DNA of 64,000 bases from an uncultured Flavobacteriaceae bacterium. Lineage in GTDB: Bacteria; Bacteroidota; Bacteroidia; Flavobacteriales; Flavobacteriaceae. The DNA is taken from the NCBI GenBank assembly GCA_943787365.1, contig CALSMD010000006.1, positions 75,984-139,983 of the forward strand, read 5' to 3'. How positions within the stretch are numbered: position 1 is the first letter of the stretch; the number at the start of each line of letters is the position of its first letter. The notes under the pieces are model-generated. The model saw nothing but the letters and a program-made list of their open reading frames with translations, was not told the origin of the DNA and ran no database searches. Shown in pieces: positions 1-8,897 of the stretch. The position numbers and the translations under genes were made by a program.

Positions 1-19
1 ATTAAAAAAAAATATAATT

Positions 20-799
20 ATGAAAAAATTTAGAATATTAACTGCTCTTTTTGTTTTTGGAAGCTTTATGGCTTGTGAACAATACGATGCGAACATAGAC
101 AATGTTTATGATAACGATGGACAAACTGGGGTTGGATTTACAACAGCTTCTTCCTCAGTTGCTGTGCGACCTGAAGGTGCTACAGCTACTATAGGGGTAC
201 AAGCAACAACAACTTCATCATCGGCAAGAAGCTATGATGTTGTAGTGGATGCATCATCTACAGGGGCTATAGGAGATTACTCAATAGGAACTATTACAAT
301 ACCCGCAGATTCTTACAATGGAACTCTGACTGTGACTTTTGTAGACACCAACCTTGCAGAAAGTGTAGCTTACACATTAGTATTAGAGTTAGTGTTACCT
401 GAAGGAGATGCTGCTGTAGGTTCTAAAACAACGACTATTAACTACAACAAATACTTGATTTGTAATGATTTTGTATTGACTATGAATGAAGACAGTTGGT
501 CTAGCGAAAGAACATGGGAAATTGTAGATGCTACAGGAGACGTTATGTTTGAAGGTGGTACATACGCTAATATTAGTGGTGGTGGTCTTATTTCTGAGCC
601 TTCAACAACCTATGGTATTGATTCAATGTACTTAGATGATGGATGTTATACATTCAACATTTACGATTCATATGGAGATGGTCAATTCGATGGTGTTACT
701 ACCGGAAGCTATTCTTTAGACTGTTCAATTATTAATGTTGCTAATGGCGAAGGAAATTGGGGCTCATCAGAATCAACAGAATTCTGTGTGAACCCATAA
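20..799 (+). CDS. Surface lipoprotein with C-terminal beta-sandwich domain
   Basis: Predicted 259-residue lipoprotein of unknown function. The N-terminus is a short signal peptide ending in a lipobox (FMAC, Cys19), so it should be lipidated and held in the inner or outer membrane. Residues about 35-145 look like a Calx-beta/DUF4843-type beta-sandwich. Residues about 150-257 form a second domain with a W-E pair (TWEIVDATGD) and a DGCYTFNIYDSYGDG motif. That second domain resembles one inside the secreted M43 protease at 50342-52333. It is followed 23 bases later by another lipoprotein gene, and the two probably form one transcript ending at the hairpin near 1771. No enzymatic motif is visible. 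The upstream context lies outside the window. Confidence 0.8.
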   Translation: MKKFRILTALFVFGSFMACEQYDANIDNVYDNDGQTGVGFTTASSSVAVRPEGATATIGVQATTTSSSARSYDVVVDASSTGAIGDYSIGTITIPADSYNGTLTVTFVDTNLAESVAYTLVLELVLPEGDAAVGSKTTTINYNKYLICNDFVLTMNEDSWSSERTWEIVDATGDVMFEGGTYANISGGGLISEPSTTYGIDSMYLDDGCYTFNIYDSYGDGQFDGVTTGSYSLDCSIINVANGEGNWGSSESTEFCVNP

Positions 800-822
800 A
801 TTAACCAAATAAATTAAAAAAT

Positions 823-1734
823 ATGAAAAATATAATAAAATCAATTAGTTTACTACTCGTCCTCACACTGACAATATCTTGTGATAGCGGAAGTGGTGAC
901 GATTTAGGCTACGCAGCTCAAGAAGAAAGAGGTTGGGTTCAGTTTCTGACTACCAATCCTGCTGTAATTGGAGTATTCCAAGGTGCTTTAGGAACAATCG
1001 ACTTGGATGTAAACATCCAAGTACCAACAACCAGTTCTGATTTGACGATCAACTATGCTTTACAAAGTGTATCGGGTGCAGACCCTAACAATGTATTTTC
1101 TAACACAGGAGCTATCGTGGCACCAGCTGGAAAAACAAGCTATGCTGGTCCTGACAACGATACTGGATTTGAATACACATACTTAGCTATGATTTCTTTA
1201 AATCTTACAGATTTAGATGGAACAACTCTGACAGAACCAATGGTTTTTGATGTGGTACTTACCGGTACAAGTTCATCTAGTATTACAGCAGGTTTAGAAG
1301 GCGAAACAAAGCCAGTATCTCAGAGAATTGTGATCAATCCTTCAATCAGTGCATTTGAAGGTGCTTATACGGTAAGTGAAGTGTTTACAAGTGGTACGAA
1401 TGCAGGTTTACAATTAGCAGCTGCCTTTGGAGAAAGCTACCAAGTTGAATTAGCAATGGTAGAAGGAGATTCTACAGCTTCCACTATGTTAGTTACAAAT
1501 TCAGATGGATTTGATACTTATTATCCAGCAGGAACTATAATGACATTTAAACTAAACGGAACTTTAGATGTAGATGACGGAGTTAATTTTGGCATCCCTT
1601 ATCTTGCGGGCTTTAGCTACCACTTTATAGATAGTAGCTCATATGATTATGGTTCAGCAGTCATTGTTTGTAGTGGTGATTTTGGATTTCCAAATAATTT
1701 TGGACCTTATGAAACAACACTTACCAAGCAATAA
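823..1734 (+). CDS. Surface lipoprotein of unknown function
   Basis: 303-residue predicted lipoprotein. The signal peptide MKNIIKSISLLLVLTLTISC ends at a lipobox Cys20, followed by an S/G/D-rich linker (DSGSGDD) of the kind seen in exported Bacteroidota lipoproteins. The rest is rich in Thr, Ser, Gly and Asp with alternating hydrophobic residues, suggesting beta-sandwich domains. I recognise no catalytic or binding motif. It sits in the same orientation 23 bases after another lipoprotein gene and is followed by a strong intrinsic terminator, so it is probably the last gene of that unit. It could belong to a surface binding complex, but no SusC/SusD pair is visible here. Confidence 0.78.
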   Translation: MKNIIKSISLLLVLTLTISCDSGSGDDLGYAAQEERGWVQFLTTNPAVIGVFQGALGTIDLDVNIQVPTTSSDLTINYALQSVSGADPNNVFSNTGAIVAPAGKTSYAGPDNDTGFEYTYLAMISLNLTDLDGTTLTEPMVFDVVLTGTSSSSITAGLEGETKPVSQRIVINPSISAFEGAYTVSEVFTSGTNAGLQLAAAFGESYQVELAMVEGDSTASTMLVTNSDGFDTYYPAGTIMTFKLNGTLDVDDGVNFGIPYLAGFSYHFIDSSSYDYGSAVIVCSGDFGFPNNFGPYETTLTKQ

Positions 1735-1770
1735 TACTGTTAATTTTTATTGTAAAAAATAACATTAACA

Positions 1771-1804
1771 AAAAAAAGCCTGTGAAAATCACAGGCTTTT
1801 TTTT
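1771..1804 (+). terminator. Intrinsic terminator after lipoprotein pair
   Basis: An 8-bp GC-containing stem (1778-1785 pairing with 1789-1796, core gcctgtga/tcacaggc) with an AAA loop is flanked by seven A upstream and eight T downstream. The symmetry means it could work in both directions. It lies between the lipoprotein gene and the protease gene, which therefore probably has its own promoter. Confidence 0.9.
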
Positions 1805-1825
1805 ATATTTCAACAAATTAAATAA

Positions 1826-3778
1826 ATGAAAAAGTATCTTTTAATAATCGTAATTATTGGAGCGGGTTTAAATTTGGGATACGGACAAACCAAATCACAA
1901 AGTGAAACAATTATTAGTGCAAGTTTAAAAGAAAAGAACGCTGCATTAGTTGAAAAGATAAACAAAAATAACAACCAAAAAAAGATTCGGATAGATGCCT
2001 ACTTGAGTCAAAATCCAGGGACACAACGCAACTACTACATTGGAGATAAGAAATATACAATTGTTGATATCATTGATGGAACACCTATAACAATCACAAC
2101 TGATAACGCAAATGCTGCCATTGCAACCAGAGCAGTTATTTTGCATAATGGAGGAGGTGGAGGCCTTGATATTGAAGGGCAAGGAATGGTCGTAGGAGTT
2201 TGGGATGAAGAAAATGTATTAGTTGACCATATAGAGTTTGCAGGACATTTTCCAAACACTTCAGCAATAAGGGTAACCACCCCAGATTACGAGATAAACC
2301 AACTTTATGATGACCATGGAACACATGTTGCAGGTACCATTGCAGCAAAAGGCGTTTGGTCAGAAGCGAAAGGAATGGCACCAAAATCTACAATTGTTTC
2401 TTACACTTGGGATAGTGATGACCTCGAAGTTTTAGATGAAGTAAGTACGAATGGATTGTTGATTTCCAATCATTCTTACGGCGTACCCGCAGTTGACCAA
2501 GATGGGGAAGAATACCTCCCTGAATGGTATATAGGATGCTATATGGGGGATTCAATACTTTGGGACGAAATTCATTTTAATAATCCTTACTATCTACAAG
2601 TAGTATCCGCAGGAAATGATGGAAACAGCACAAATAGTAATGCGAGTACCGATGGCTATGACAAACTCACTGGAGAAAAAAATTCAAAAAATAATTTAGT
2701 CGTTGCCAATGCACAAGATCCTTCTTTCAATGCCAATTACCAACTAACAGCTATCAGTATCAATTCAAGTAGCAGTCAAGGTCCTTCAGATGATGGACGC
2801 ATTAAACCAGACATTACCGGAAATGGAACTGGACTCAAATCTCCAATAAGTTCATCAACAGAAGCGTACGGGAATTTTACTGGAACTTCAATGGCAGCTC
2901 CTAATGTGGCGGGATCTTTAGTGCTATTACAACAGTACTACGCATCACTTAACGGCGGTAATTTTATGAAATCAGCAACTTTAAAAGGATTAGCCTGTCA
3001 TACTGCCGATGATGATTTTGTTAGAAATGGGCCAGATCCCGTCTATGGGTGGGGGCTTTTGAATTGTTTAAACGCAGCTCTTATAATTTCACAAAATTCT
3101 ACTACTGAAGCAAAAATTTTAGAAGGAACTTTAATCAGTGGGGATACCTATACCACAACTTTTGAAGCAGGAAACTCCAGCCCTATCGGTGCAACATTAT
3201 GTTGGACAGATCAAGCAGGTTTTAACCAATCAGGAAATAATAACAGTACAATACCCGCTTTGGTTAACAATCTAGATATAAAAATCACAGCTCCTGATGG
3301 AACAATTTACTATCCTTGGAGATTAAATCCTGTGAGTCCTACAGGAAATGCGCTTCGAAATGATGTAAATAATGTAGATACGGTTGAAAACATTGATATT
3401 GATTCCCCAAGCGCAGGAACCTACACCCTCACTGTAAGTCACCAAGGACTTTTAGCTGGTGGTTCTCAAGATTTTTCTTTAATCATCTCTAGTTCTGATT
3501 TTGTATTGAGTACAAACTCAAACACAGAAAATATATTAAATATCTGGCCAAACCCAGCAAAGGAAATGCTTAACTTTAAATTTGCATCCTCATCAAATGC
3601 CAGTTGTTTGGTGCAACTTGTAGATCTTCAAGGCAGAACTGTATATACAAAAAATATGTTGGGAGGAACTGCTGTAATTAAAGGACAGTTAAACACCAGT
3701 AATTATGCAAAAGGAGTCTATTTTTTATCCTTAAAACAAGGTTCTAAAAACACCTTTAAAAAAGTGATTATTCAATAA
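1826..3778 (+). CDS. Secreted subtilisin-like serine protease (S8) with T9SS sorting domain
   Basis: 650-residue secreted protease. A Sec signal peptide (about residues 1-20, ending GYGQ) is followed by a short pro-region and an S8 catalytic domain. The triad is visible: Asp127 in VGVWDEE, His164 in DDHGTHVAGT and Ser355 in FTGTSMAAPNVAGS, with oxyanion Asn264 in SAGNDGN. Residues about 420-560 form a Kp43-type beta-sandwich (ATLCWTDQAG, NNLDIKITAPDG). The last 80 residues, starting at IWPNPA and ending FKKVIIQ, are a T9SS type A sorting domain, so the protein should cross the outer membrane by T9SS and be released or surface-anchored. Likely role: extracellular protein degradation. Hairpins on both sides make it a single-gene unit. 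Confidence 0.93.
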   Translation: MKKYLLIIVIIGAGLNLGYGQTKSQSETIISASLKEKNAALVEKINKNNNQKKIRIDAYLSQNPGTQRNYYIGDKKYTIVDIIDGTPITITTDNANAAIATRAVILHNGGGGGLDIEGQGMVVGVWDEENVLVDHIEFAGHFPNTSAIRVTTPDYEINQLYDDHGTHVAGTIAAKGVWSEAKGMAPKSTIVSYTWDSDDLEVLDEVSTNGLLISNHSYGVPAVDQDGEEYLPEWYIGCYMGDSILWDEIHFNNPYYLQVVSAGNDGNSTNSNASTDGYDKLTGEKNSKNNLVVANAQDPSFNANYQLTAISINSSSSQGPSDDGRIKPDITGNGTGLKSPISSSTEAYGNFTGTSMAAPNVAGSLVLLQQYYASLNGGNFMKSATLKGLACHTADDDFVRNGPDPVYGWGLLNCLNAALIISQNSTTEAKILEGTLISGDTYTTTFEAGNSSPIGATLCWTDQAGFNQSGNNNSTIPALVNNLDIKITAPDGTIYYPWRLNPVSPTGNALRNDVNNVDTVENIDIDSPSAGTYTLTVSHQGLLAGGSQDFSLIISSSDFVLSTNSNTENILNIWPNPAKEMLNFKFASSSNASCLVQLVDLQGRTVYTKNMLGGTAVIKGQLNTSNYAKGVYFLSLKQGSKNTFKKVIIQ

Positions 3779-3803
3779 ACACTCCTTATTTATAAGTACA
3801 TTT

Positions 3804-3834
3804 AAAAGCGAATTCTAAAAAAATTCGCTTTTTT
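3804..3834 (+). terminator. Intrinsic terminator after S8 protease gene
   Basis: An 11-bp stem aaaagcgaatt (3804-3814) pairs with aattcgctttt (3822-3832) around a 7-base loop and runs into a T-tract. It lies 26 bases after the protease stop codon and just before the promoter of the next gene. Confidence 0.85.
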
Positions 3835-3866
3835 AGTTTAATACTTTAAAATTGATGTGTAATGTG

Positions 3867-3874
3867 TACTTTTG
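3867..3874 (+). promoter_or_regulatory. Bacteroidota -7 box TACTTTTG upstream of rlmB
   Basis: Exact match to TAnnTTTG, the -7 element read by the Bacteroidota housekeeping sigma factor. Its final G is followed by four bases and then the ATG chosen for rlmB. Transcription would start at about the start codon, giving a leaderless or nearly leaderless mRNA. The site also argues against the longer reading frame from a TTG at 3852 or ATG at 3855, because those codons would lie upstream of the transcription start. Confidence 0.7.
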
Positions 3875-3878
3875 CGAC

Positions 3879-4613
3879 ATGAAGAAAGAAACCAAAATAT
3901 ACGGCCTTCGTGCCATCATTGAAGCTGTGGAAGCTGAAAATACCATAGACAAGGTTTTTTTACAAAAAGGACTGAGTGGCGAATTATACACGGAGTTAGA
4001 AAAACTATTAAAAAAACAAAATATCAACGTTTCATATGTGCCTGTTGAAAAACTAAACCGATTGACTCCACACAACCATCAAGGGGCAGTGGCCAATATG
4101 TCGCCAATTGCATTTTATAATTTGGAAGAATTGATAACCACAGTCAAAGAAACCAAAGAAAATCCATTGTTTCTCCTCCTAGACCAACTCAGTGATGTAC
4201 GTAATTTTGGAGCCATTATCAGAACCGCCGAATGTACTGGCGTGGATGGAATTATCATTCAAAAAAGTGGCGCCGCTCCCATAAATGGAGATACCGTAAA
4301 AACAAGTGCAGGTGCCGTATTTAACATTCCCATCTGTAAAGTAGATCATATTAAAGATGCCATGTTTTATTTACAAGCCTCTGATATAAAAGTCATTGCC
4401 GCCACAGAAAAAACAGAAAATACTATTTTTGACATCGATTTTAAACACGGATGTGCCATAATTATGGGGTCTGAAGATCGTGGCATCAACCCTTCTATTT
4501 TGAAATTAGTGGACGACAAAGCAAAACTCCCCATGTACGGCAGTATTGCCTCTTTGAATGTTTCTGTAGCATGTGGTGCTTTTCTTTATGAAGTCGTCAG
4601 ACAACGCCTCTAA
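3879..4613 (+). CDS. rlmB: 23S rRNA (guanosine-2'-O-)-methyltransferase RlmB
   Basis: 244-residue SPOUT-superfamily methyltransferase of the TrmH/RlmB type, which methylates the ribose of a guanosine in 23S rRNA using S-adenosylmethionine. The N-terminal substrate-binding domain covers residues 1-85 (IYGLRAIIEAVE at the start). The knotted catalytic domain shows the three SPOUT motifs: VRNFGAIIRTAECTGVDG with its Asn/Arg pair, IMGSEDRGI, and SLNVSVACGAFLYEVVRQR. The start at 3879 is preferred over in-frame upstream codons because a -7 box lies directly in front of it and homologues begin at MKKE-type sequence. Its last four bases overlap the 3' end of the convergent rhomboid gene. The exact target nucleotide cannot be told from sequence. 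Confidence 0.9.
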   Translation: MKKETKIYGLRAIIEAVEAENTIDKVFLQKGLSGELYTELEKLLKKQNINVSYVPVEKLNRLTPHNHQGAVANMSPIAFYNLEELITTVKETKENPLFLLLDQLSDVRNFGAIIRTAECTGVDGIIIQKSGAAPINGDTVKTSAGAVFNIPICKVDHIKDAMFYLQASDIKVIAATEKTENTIFDIDFKHGCAIIMGSEDRGINPSILKLVDDKAKLPMYGSIASLNVSVACGAFLYEVVRQRL

Positions 4614-5341
4614 ACATCCTTCTCTTTGAAATTATAACGCACTTCTAAAGAACTATCTGTCGTGTGATTTTCTTCTTCTAAAATTTCTATAAAATTACCC
4701 TCCGCATCAAACTGTTGTAAAAAAGGATCTTCTGATTCATCATAATGTTCCTGTTCCCAAACATATTTGGGAGGTTTGGCAATAGACGTCTTGAAAACCA
4801 AGGCAAATGTAAACCCCACTAATAATCCTGATAAATGTCCTTCCCAAGACATGTTTTCTTTAATTGGAAAAACATACCACAACATACTACCATATAAAAA
4901 AATAACTAAAAATGAAAGAGCCGTCAGGCGGTAATGTTTAGAGAAAATCCCTTTAAAAAGCATAAAACTCATTAGTACATAGATTAGACCACTGGCACCA
5001 ATATGGTAACCAGGACTTCCTATAACCCAGGTGAAAAGTCCTGAAAATAAAATTCCAAATAAAATAATCTTCCACGCAATTGGGCGGTAAAAATAAAAAA
5101 GAGCTGTTGACAACACCAATAAGGGAGTAGAATTATGGTATAAATGCTCTAAACTCCCATGAATAAAAGGACTGAAAATAACACCCCTCAAACCTGATAT
5201 TGTTCTTGGAAATACACCCAAGGTATTCAAACGATATCCAAACCGAACTTCAATCCAAAATACAATCCAAATCAACAATACAAACGCTATTGGATAGCCA
5301 ATGACGCCTGTAGAAAATCGAAAGGGTTGTTGTGGATTCAT
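4610..5341 (-). CDS. Rhomboid family intramembrane serine protease
   Basis: 243-residue multi-pass membrane protein, about six helices, with the rhomboid catalytic dyad: Ser117 in HIGASG on one helix and His169 in WEGHLSG on another. The conserved HN pair (His69-Asn70 in LEHLYHNSTP) lies in an earlier helix. It should cleave transmembrane substrates inside the membrane. A hydrophilic acidic tail (residues about 190-243) faces the cytoplasm or periplasm. The start at 5341 (MNPQQPF) is chosen over one 39 bases upstream because the extra residues (MAGYLLVFSKFIT) are not typical of the family. Substrate is unknown. The gene is convergent with rlmB and overlaps it by 4 bases. Confidence 0.88.
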   Translation of the reverse strand: MNPQQPFRFSTGVIGYPIAFVLLIWIVFWIEVRFGYRLNTLGVFPRTISGLRGVIFSPFIHGSLEHLYHNSTPLLVLSTALFYFYRPIAWKIILFGILFSGLFTWVIGSPGYHIGASGLIYVLMSFMLFKGIFSKHYRLTALSFLVIFLYGSMLWYVFPIKENMSWEGHLSGLLVGFTFALVFKTSIAKPPKYVWEQEHYDESEDPFLQQFDAEGNFIEILEEENHTTDSSLEVRYNFKEKDV

Positions 5342-5426
5342 GGTTATAAATTTACTAAACACTAGCAAATAACCCGCCAAAAAATGGCAATATGTTAGAA
5401 TGTCAGATTTATATAAAAAAAAACTT

Positions 5427-5434
5427 TAGTTTTG
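5427..5434 (+). promoter_or_regulatory. Bacteroidota -7 box TAGTTTTG upstream of rarA
   Basis: Exact TAnnTTTG match. Exactly four bases separate its final G from the rarA ATG, the same spacing as at rlmB, predicting a leaderless or near-leaderless transcript. Confidence 0.7.
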
Positions 5435-5438
5435 TAGG

Positions 5439-6716
5439 ATGAATGCACCCTTAGCAGAACGCTTACGTCCAAAAAAACTGGCCGATTACATCAGTCAATC
5501 ACACCTTATTGGATCCAACGGAGCATTAACACAAGCATTAAAACAAGGATTAATTCCCTCCATGATTTTTTGGGGCCCTCCTGGCATCGGAAAAACCACC
5601 CTTGCCACCATCATTGCTACCGAGTCCGAACGCCCTTTCTATACCTTAAGCGCTATTAGTTCTGGTGTAAAAGACGTGCGTGAAGTCATTGAAAAAGCCA
5701 AAACTGGTGGTGGTTTATTTACGACCAAAAACCCTATTTTATTTATTGATGAAATTCATCGTTTTAGCAAATCACAACAAGATTCACTCTTGCAAGCCGT
5801 GGAAAAAGGATGGGTCACACTGATTGGAGCCACTACTGAAAATCCAAGTTTTGAAGTCATCTCCGCCCTCCTCTCGCGTTGTCAGGTTTATACCTTAAAA
5901 CCGTTTGACACCAGTGATTTAGAGGTGCTGCTAAAACGGGCTATAGAAACAGATGAACTCCTTTCAAAAAAGAAAATAAAACTCCTAGAAACCGAAGCCT
6001 TGCTGCGACTGTCAGGTGGCGATGCTCGGAAATTATTAAATATTTTTGAATTAATTGTCAATTCAGACAGTGCCACAAACGTAACCATTACAAATCAATT
6101 GGTGTTAGATAAGGTTCAAAACAGTACGGTTTTATATGACAAAACAGGCGATCAGCATTACGATATTATATCGGCCTTTATTAAATCCATTCGTGGGAGC
6201 GATCCAAATGGTGCCGTCTATTGGTTGGCACGGATGCTAGAAGGTGGCGAGGACGTGAAGTTTATTGCACGACGCATGCTTATCCTTGCGAGTGAAGATA
6301 TTGGAAACGCCAACCCAACGGCTTTGGTATTAGCCAATAGCACCTTTCAGTCGGTCGCAGCAATAGGCATGCCCGAAAGTCGGATTATCTTAAGCCAATG
6401 TGCGACCTATTTGGCCTGCTCGCCAAAGAGTAATGCAGCTTATGCGGCAATCAATCAAGCAATTGATGTTGTGAAAAACACAGGGAATCTTGCTGTACCC
6501 CTAGATATTCGGAACGCACCAACTAAATTGATGAAAGATTTAGGCTATGGCGAATCGTATAAATACGCTCATAATTACGACCTGAATTTTGTGGCTCAAG
6601 AATTTTTACCAGAAGGAATCGAAAACACACAGTTTTACAAACCTGGGAACAACACCCGTGAAAATGCCCAGCAAGAATTTTTGAAACAACGTTGGAAAGA
6701 CAAGTACAGTTCTTAG
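5439..6716 (+). CDS. rarA: Replication-associated recombination protein RarA (MgsA)
   Basis: 425-residue AAA+ ATPase related to clamp loaders, acting at stalled or gapped replication forks. Walker A is GPPGIGKTT (residues 46-54), Walker B is LFIDEIHRF (Asp104, Glu105), and sensor 1 lies in [13 protein letters not shown]. The C-terminal tetramerisation region ([20 protein letters not shown], then [10 protein letters not shown]) is complete, and the length is normal for the family. The start codon follows a -7 box by four bases. The last 4 bases overlap the end of the convergent gene at 6713. Confidence 0.95.
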   Translation: MNAPLAERLRPKKLADYISQSHLIGSNGALTQALKQGLIPSMIFWGPPGIGKTTLATIIATESERPFYTLSAISSGVKDVREVIEKAKTGGGLFTTKNPILFIDEIHRFSKSQQDSLLQAVEKGWVTLIGATTENPSFEVISALLSRCQVYTLKPFDTSDLEVLLKRAIETDELLSKKKIKLLETEALLRLSGGDARKLLNIFELIVNSDSATNVTITNQLVLDKVQNSTVLYDKTGDQHYDIISAFIKSIRGSDPNGAVYWLARMLEGGEDVKFIARRMLILASEDIGNANPTALVLANSTFQSVAAIGMPESRIILSQCATYLACSPKSNAAYAAINQAIDVVKNTGNLAVPLDIRNAPTKLMKDLGYGESYKYAHNYDLNFVAQEFLPEGIENTQFYKPGNNTRENAQQEFLKQRWKDKYSS

Positions 6717-7504
6717 CGTTGAATGTTCAAAGCTTCAATCGTAGTTTTTCCATTTTCAATAGATTCACGAACCCAACTTTGTCCGCGTTTATAAATAATT
6801 CCTTCCTCCCCATCAATAATATAAACATACTCAAACAATGTTGCGTGTACGGAGTATTTAATAGTTTTAGAACGACTGTCTATAAAATTGTAGCCCGTGT
6901 TGGTTTGCTGAATAATCAATCCCGAAGCCACCTCAACGACTGGAACTGATGGAACTTCAGCAACTGATGGAGCTTCTGGTTCTTCAGAAACAATTTCAGA
7001 TGTGGGTTCAATAGGTGTTACTTTTGGTGTTTTAGGCGGGGTTGGTGTAGGCAAAACAATCGTACGATCTGCCCCCACATAAGCATAATTAAATTCACTT
7101 AAAGTAAAAACATCTCGGAGTGCTTCATGATACGCTTTCTGATAATCCTTTAGTTTCGATTTTCCAATTTCGGAAGAAAAAACAACCGTATTTTTACAAT
7201 TGGTCAGCAGCAGTTGTAGTTTTGTTGTTAATAACCCTTTAATCTTAACCACATTTGCGTTGAGTAGTAAACAATTGTTTTGAGCTAAATCCATTGGGTA
7301 GTTATCCGATTTATTCAGCACTGTAAATCCATTCTTTTTTAACAAGAACTTGGTTAAAGAACTCAATTGATATTGATCGTTTGATTTTAAAAAATCAAAT
7401 TTATCTGGAACTGAAACGTATTTATAATCATTGATACTCAATTGAGCCCATAAACTCGTAGTGGTGCTCAATATTAAAAGAAAAACACAAATTTTAGTTT
7501 TCAT
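6713..7504 (-). CDS. Exported protein of unknown function with Pro-rich linker
   Basis: 263 residues with a signal peptide ending SLWAQ (about residue 21). Two parts are visible. Residues 22-150 form an alpha/beta domain (KYVSVPDKFDFLKSNDQYQL, then a KNGFTVLNKSD stretch). Residues about 150-190 are a Pro/Glu/Val linker rich in PTP and EEPEAPSV. A short C-terminal beta domain (residues 195-263) follows. It resembles conserved flavobacterial envelope proteins without assigned function. Its 5' end overlaps the upstream barrel gene by 11 bases, so the pair is probably translationally coupled and may act together at the outer membrane. Confidence 0.75.
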   Translation of the reverse strand: MKTKICVFLLILSTTTSLWAQLSINDYKYVSVPDKFDFLKSNDQYQLSSLTKFLLKKNGFTVLNKSDNYPMDLAQNNCLLLNANVVKIKGLLTTKLQLLLTNCKNTVVFSSEIGKSKLKDYQKAYHEALRDVFTLSEFNYAYVGADRTIVLPTPTPPKTPKVTPIEPTSEIVSEEPEAPSVAEVPSVPVVEVASGLIIQQTNTGYNFIDSRSKTIKYSVHATLFEYVYIIDGEEGIIYKRGQSWVRESIENGKTTIEALNIQR

Positions 7505-8897
7505 TATTTTTAAATATATAGTTAAAGCCTAGTTGTAAAGATACGCTTTGTGATTTAGCTAAGTTTTGATATTCCAATAAATTATCTGCCATAATATAAA
7601 ACTGCACAGGTCCTAGAGCGGCAGACATGCCTAGTCCAACATTAGTAAATGAAAACGCATCGACGGTATAGGTCGTTTTTATTTGAAGGTTTTTATAAAA
7701 TTTTCTAAAATAAAATAGCGATAAAGCCCATTGTAAATGATTGGGACGTTTCATTGCAAACAGATGTGCTCCCACTCTATTTTGAAACGTTGGATCTAAT
7801 TTATCAAGGCAATTACATTCTTTATTTATTTTTCTTCCAAAGTTATAACTCACCGAGCTATTGAGTTTTATGGGTCGCCATTTTGTGTACGATGTTGTGG
7901 TACTATCAATTTCAACTAATTCTTCAAAATCACTACTAACCTCATCCCAATAGTCTTGAGCCGTTTGTCCCGATGTAACTTGTGGAAATACTGATTGAAC
8001 CCCATCATACTCTAGATACTTATCTAAAATAAAATTTTTAACATCCTTAGAATAGTTGATAAAACCAATGTCTTGAAGACTAGCATCTATTGTCCATTCT
8101 GGTGCAGGCTGATGGGTAAATCCAAGATCGATTCCAACACCAAGGTTTCCGCCAAATAATAAGCGTTTTTTTAGAACCTCTAATTCATCATTAACGTCGG
8201 GTTCTCTTAGAAATGAAATTCCAGATGTTTGTAATTTCATGTCTAGATCAAAGATGTGATTCAAATTATTATTAGCAGTCGGAACCGTTATAAAAGAACC
8301 TTGATTTTTTGTTGAGGACAGCTGTGCAATGCTAGAATAGATTTTACCCCTGATTCCTAAGGTCCATTTAGAATTAATTTTTTTATTCACTCCTATATGA
8401 AATACAGATAACACTTCAGCACTCACGCTCAACTGACCAAAATCGAAACGCCTGTTTAAATTATTGTAATTGCCTTCATTAGCTAGGATTGCATAATCTT
8501 TTGGGAAATAGGTAAATATATCGGATTCTTGATACATTCCAAAGGAAATAAATAACTTGTCTTCTAAAGATGTGTTTACAGAAAATCCTGCTGAAAAAAT
8601 ATCTAATTGTTGTTTAAACCCAACAAAGTCCTTTGAATCCATACTATATGCAACCTCTCTAAGTTTTTGATTAAAATCTCTTCCATCATCAGCAAAAATA
8701 TCAAATGCAGAAAATCCAGTGATGCCAGCATTAAAATGTATATGAGACAGTATCGGAACTCCGATATATCCACGGTAATCGACTTGGCCTCCAGGATTTA
8801 AAAGAAGCTGTTGCGGCACTTCTTTAAACCCGTATAAAAGCTGCTTGTTTTGTGAATGTAGAGACACAAAAACCCCTAAAAAGAAAAGCCATTTCAT
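7494..8897 (-). CDS. Outer-membrane beta-barrel protein, DUF5723-like
   Basis: 467-residue protein with a short signal peptide (MKWLFFLGVFVSLHSQ) and then a long series of amphipathic beta strands ending in aromatic residues, typical of Bacteroidota outer-membrane barrels. The opening LYGFKEVPQQLLLNPGG resembles the DUF5723 family, whose members start with a similar 'LNPA' segment. Specific role unknown; transport or envelope assembly are both possible. It overlaps the upstream lipoprotein gene by 4 bases and the downstream exported-protein gene by 11, marking a tightly coupled three-gene operon. Confidence 0.78.
   Translation of the reverse strand: MKWLFFLGVFVSLHSQNKQLLYGFKEVPQQLLLNPGGQVDYRGYIGVPILSHIHFNAGITGFSAFDIFADDGRDFNQKLREVAYSMDSKDFVGFKQQLDIFSAGFSVNTSLEDKLFISFGMYQESDIFTYFPKDYAILANEGNYNNLNRRFDFGQLSVSAEVLSVFHIGVNKKINSKWTLGIRGKIYSSIAQLSSTKNQGSFITVPTANNNLNHIFDLDMKLQTSGISFLREPDVNDELEVLKKRLLFGGNLGVGIDLGFTHQPAPEWTIDASLQDIGFINYSKDVKNFILDKYLEYDGVQSVFPQVTSGQTAQDYWDEVSSDFEELVEIDSTTTSYTKWRPIKLNSSVSYNFGRKINKECNCLDKLDPTFQNRVGAHLFAMKRPNHLQWALSLFYFRKFYKNLQIKTTYTVDAFSFTNVGLGMSAALGPVQFYIMADNLLEYQNLAKSQSVSLQLGFNYIFKNNEN

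Noticed and set aside
3852-3878. Longer rlmB start (TTG at 3852 or ATG at 3855)
   Set aside because: The extension lies upstream of and across the -7 box, would not be transcribed from it, and is not typical of RlmB N-termini.
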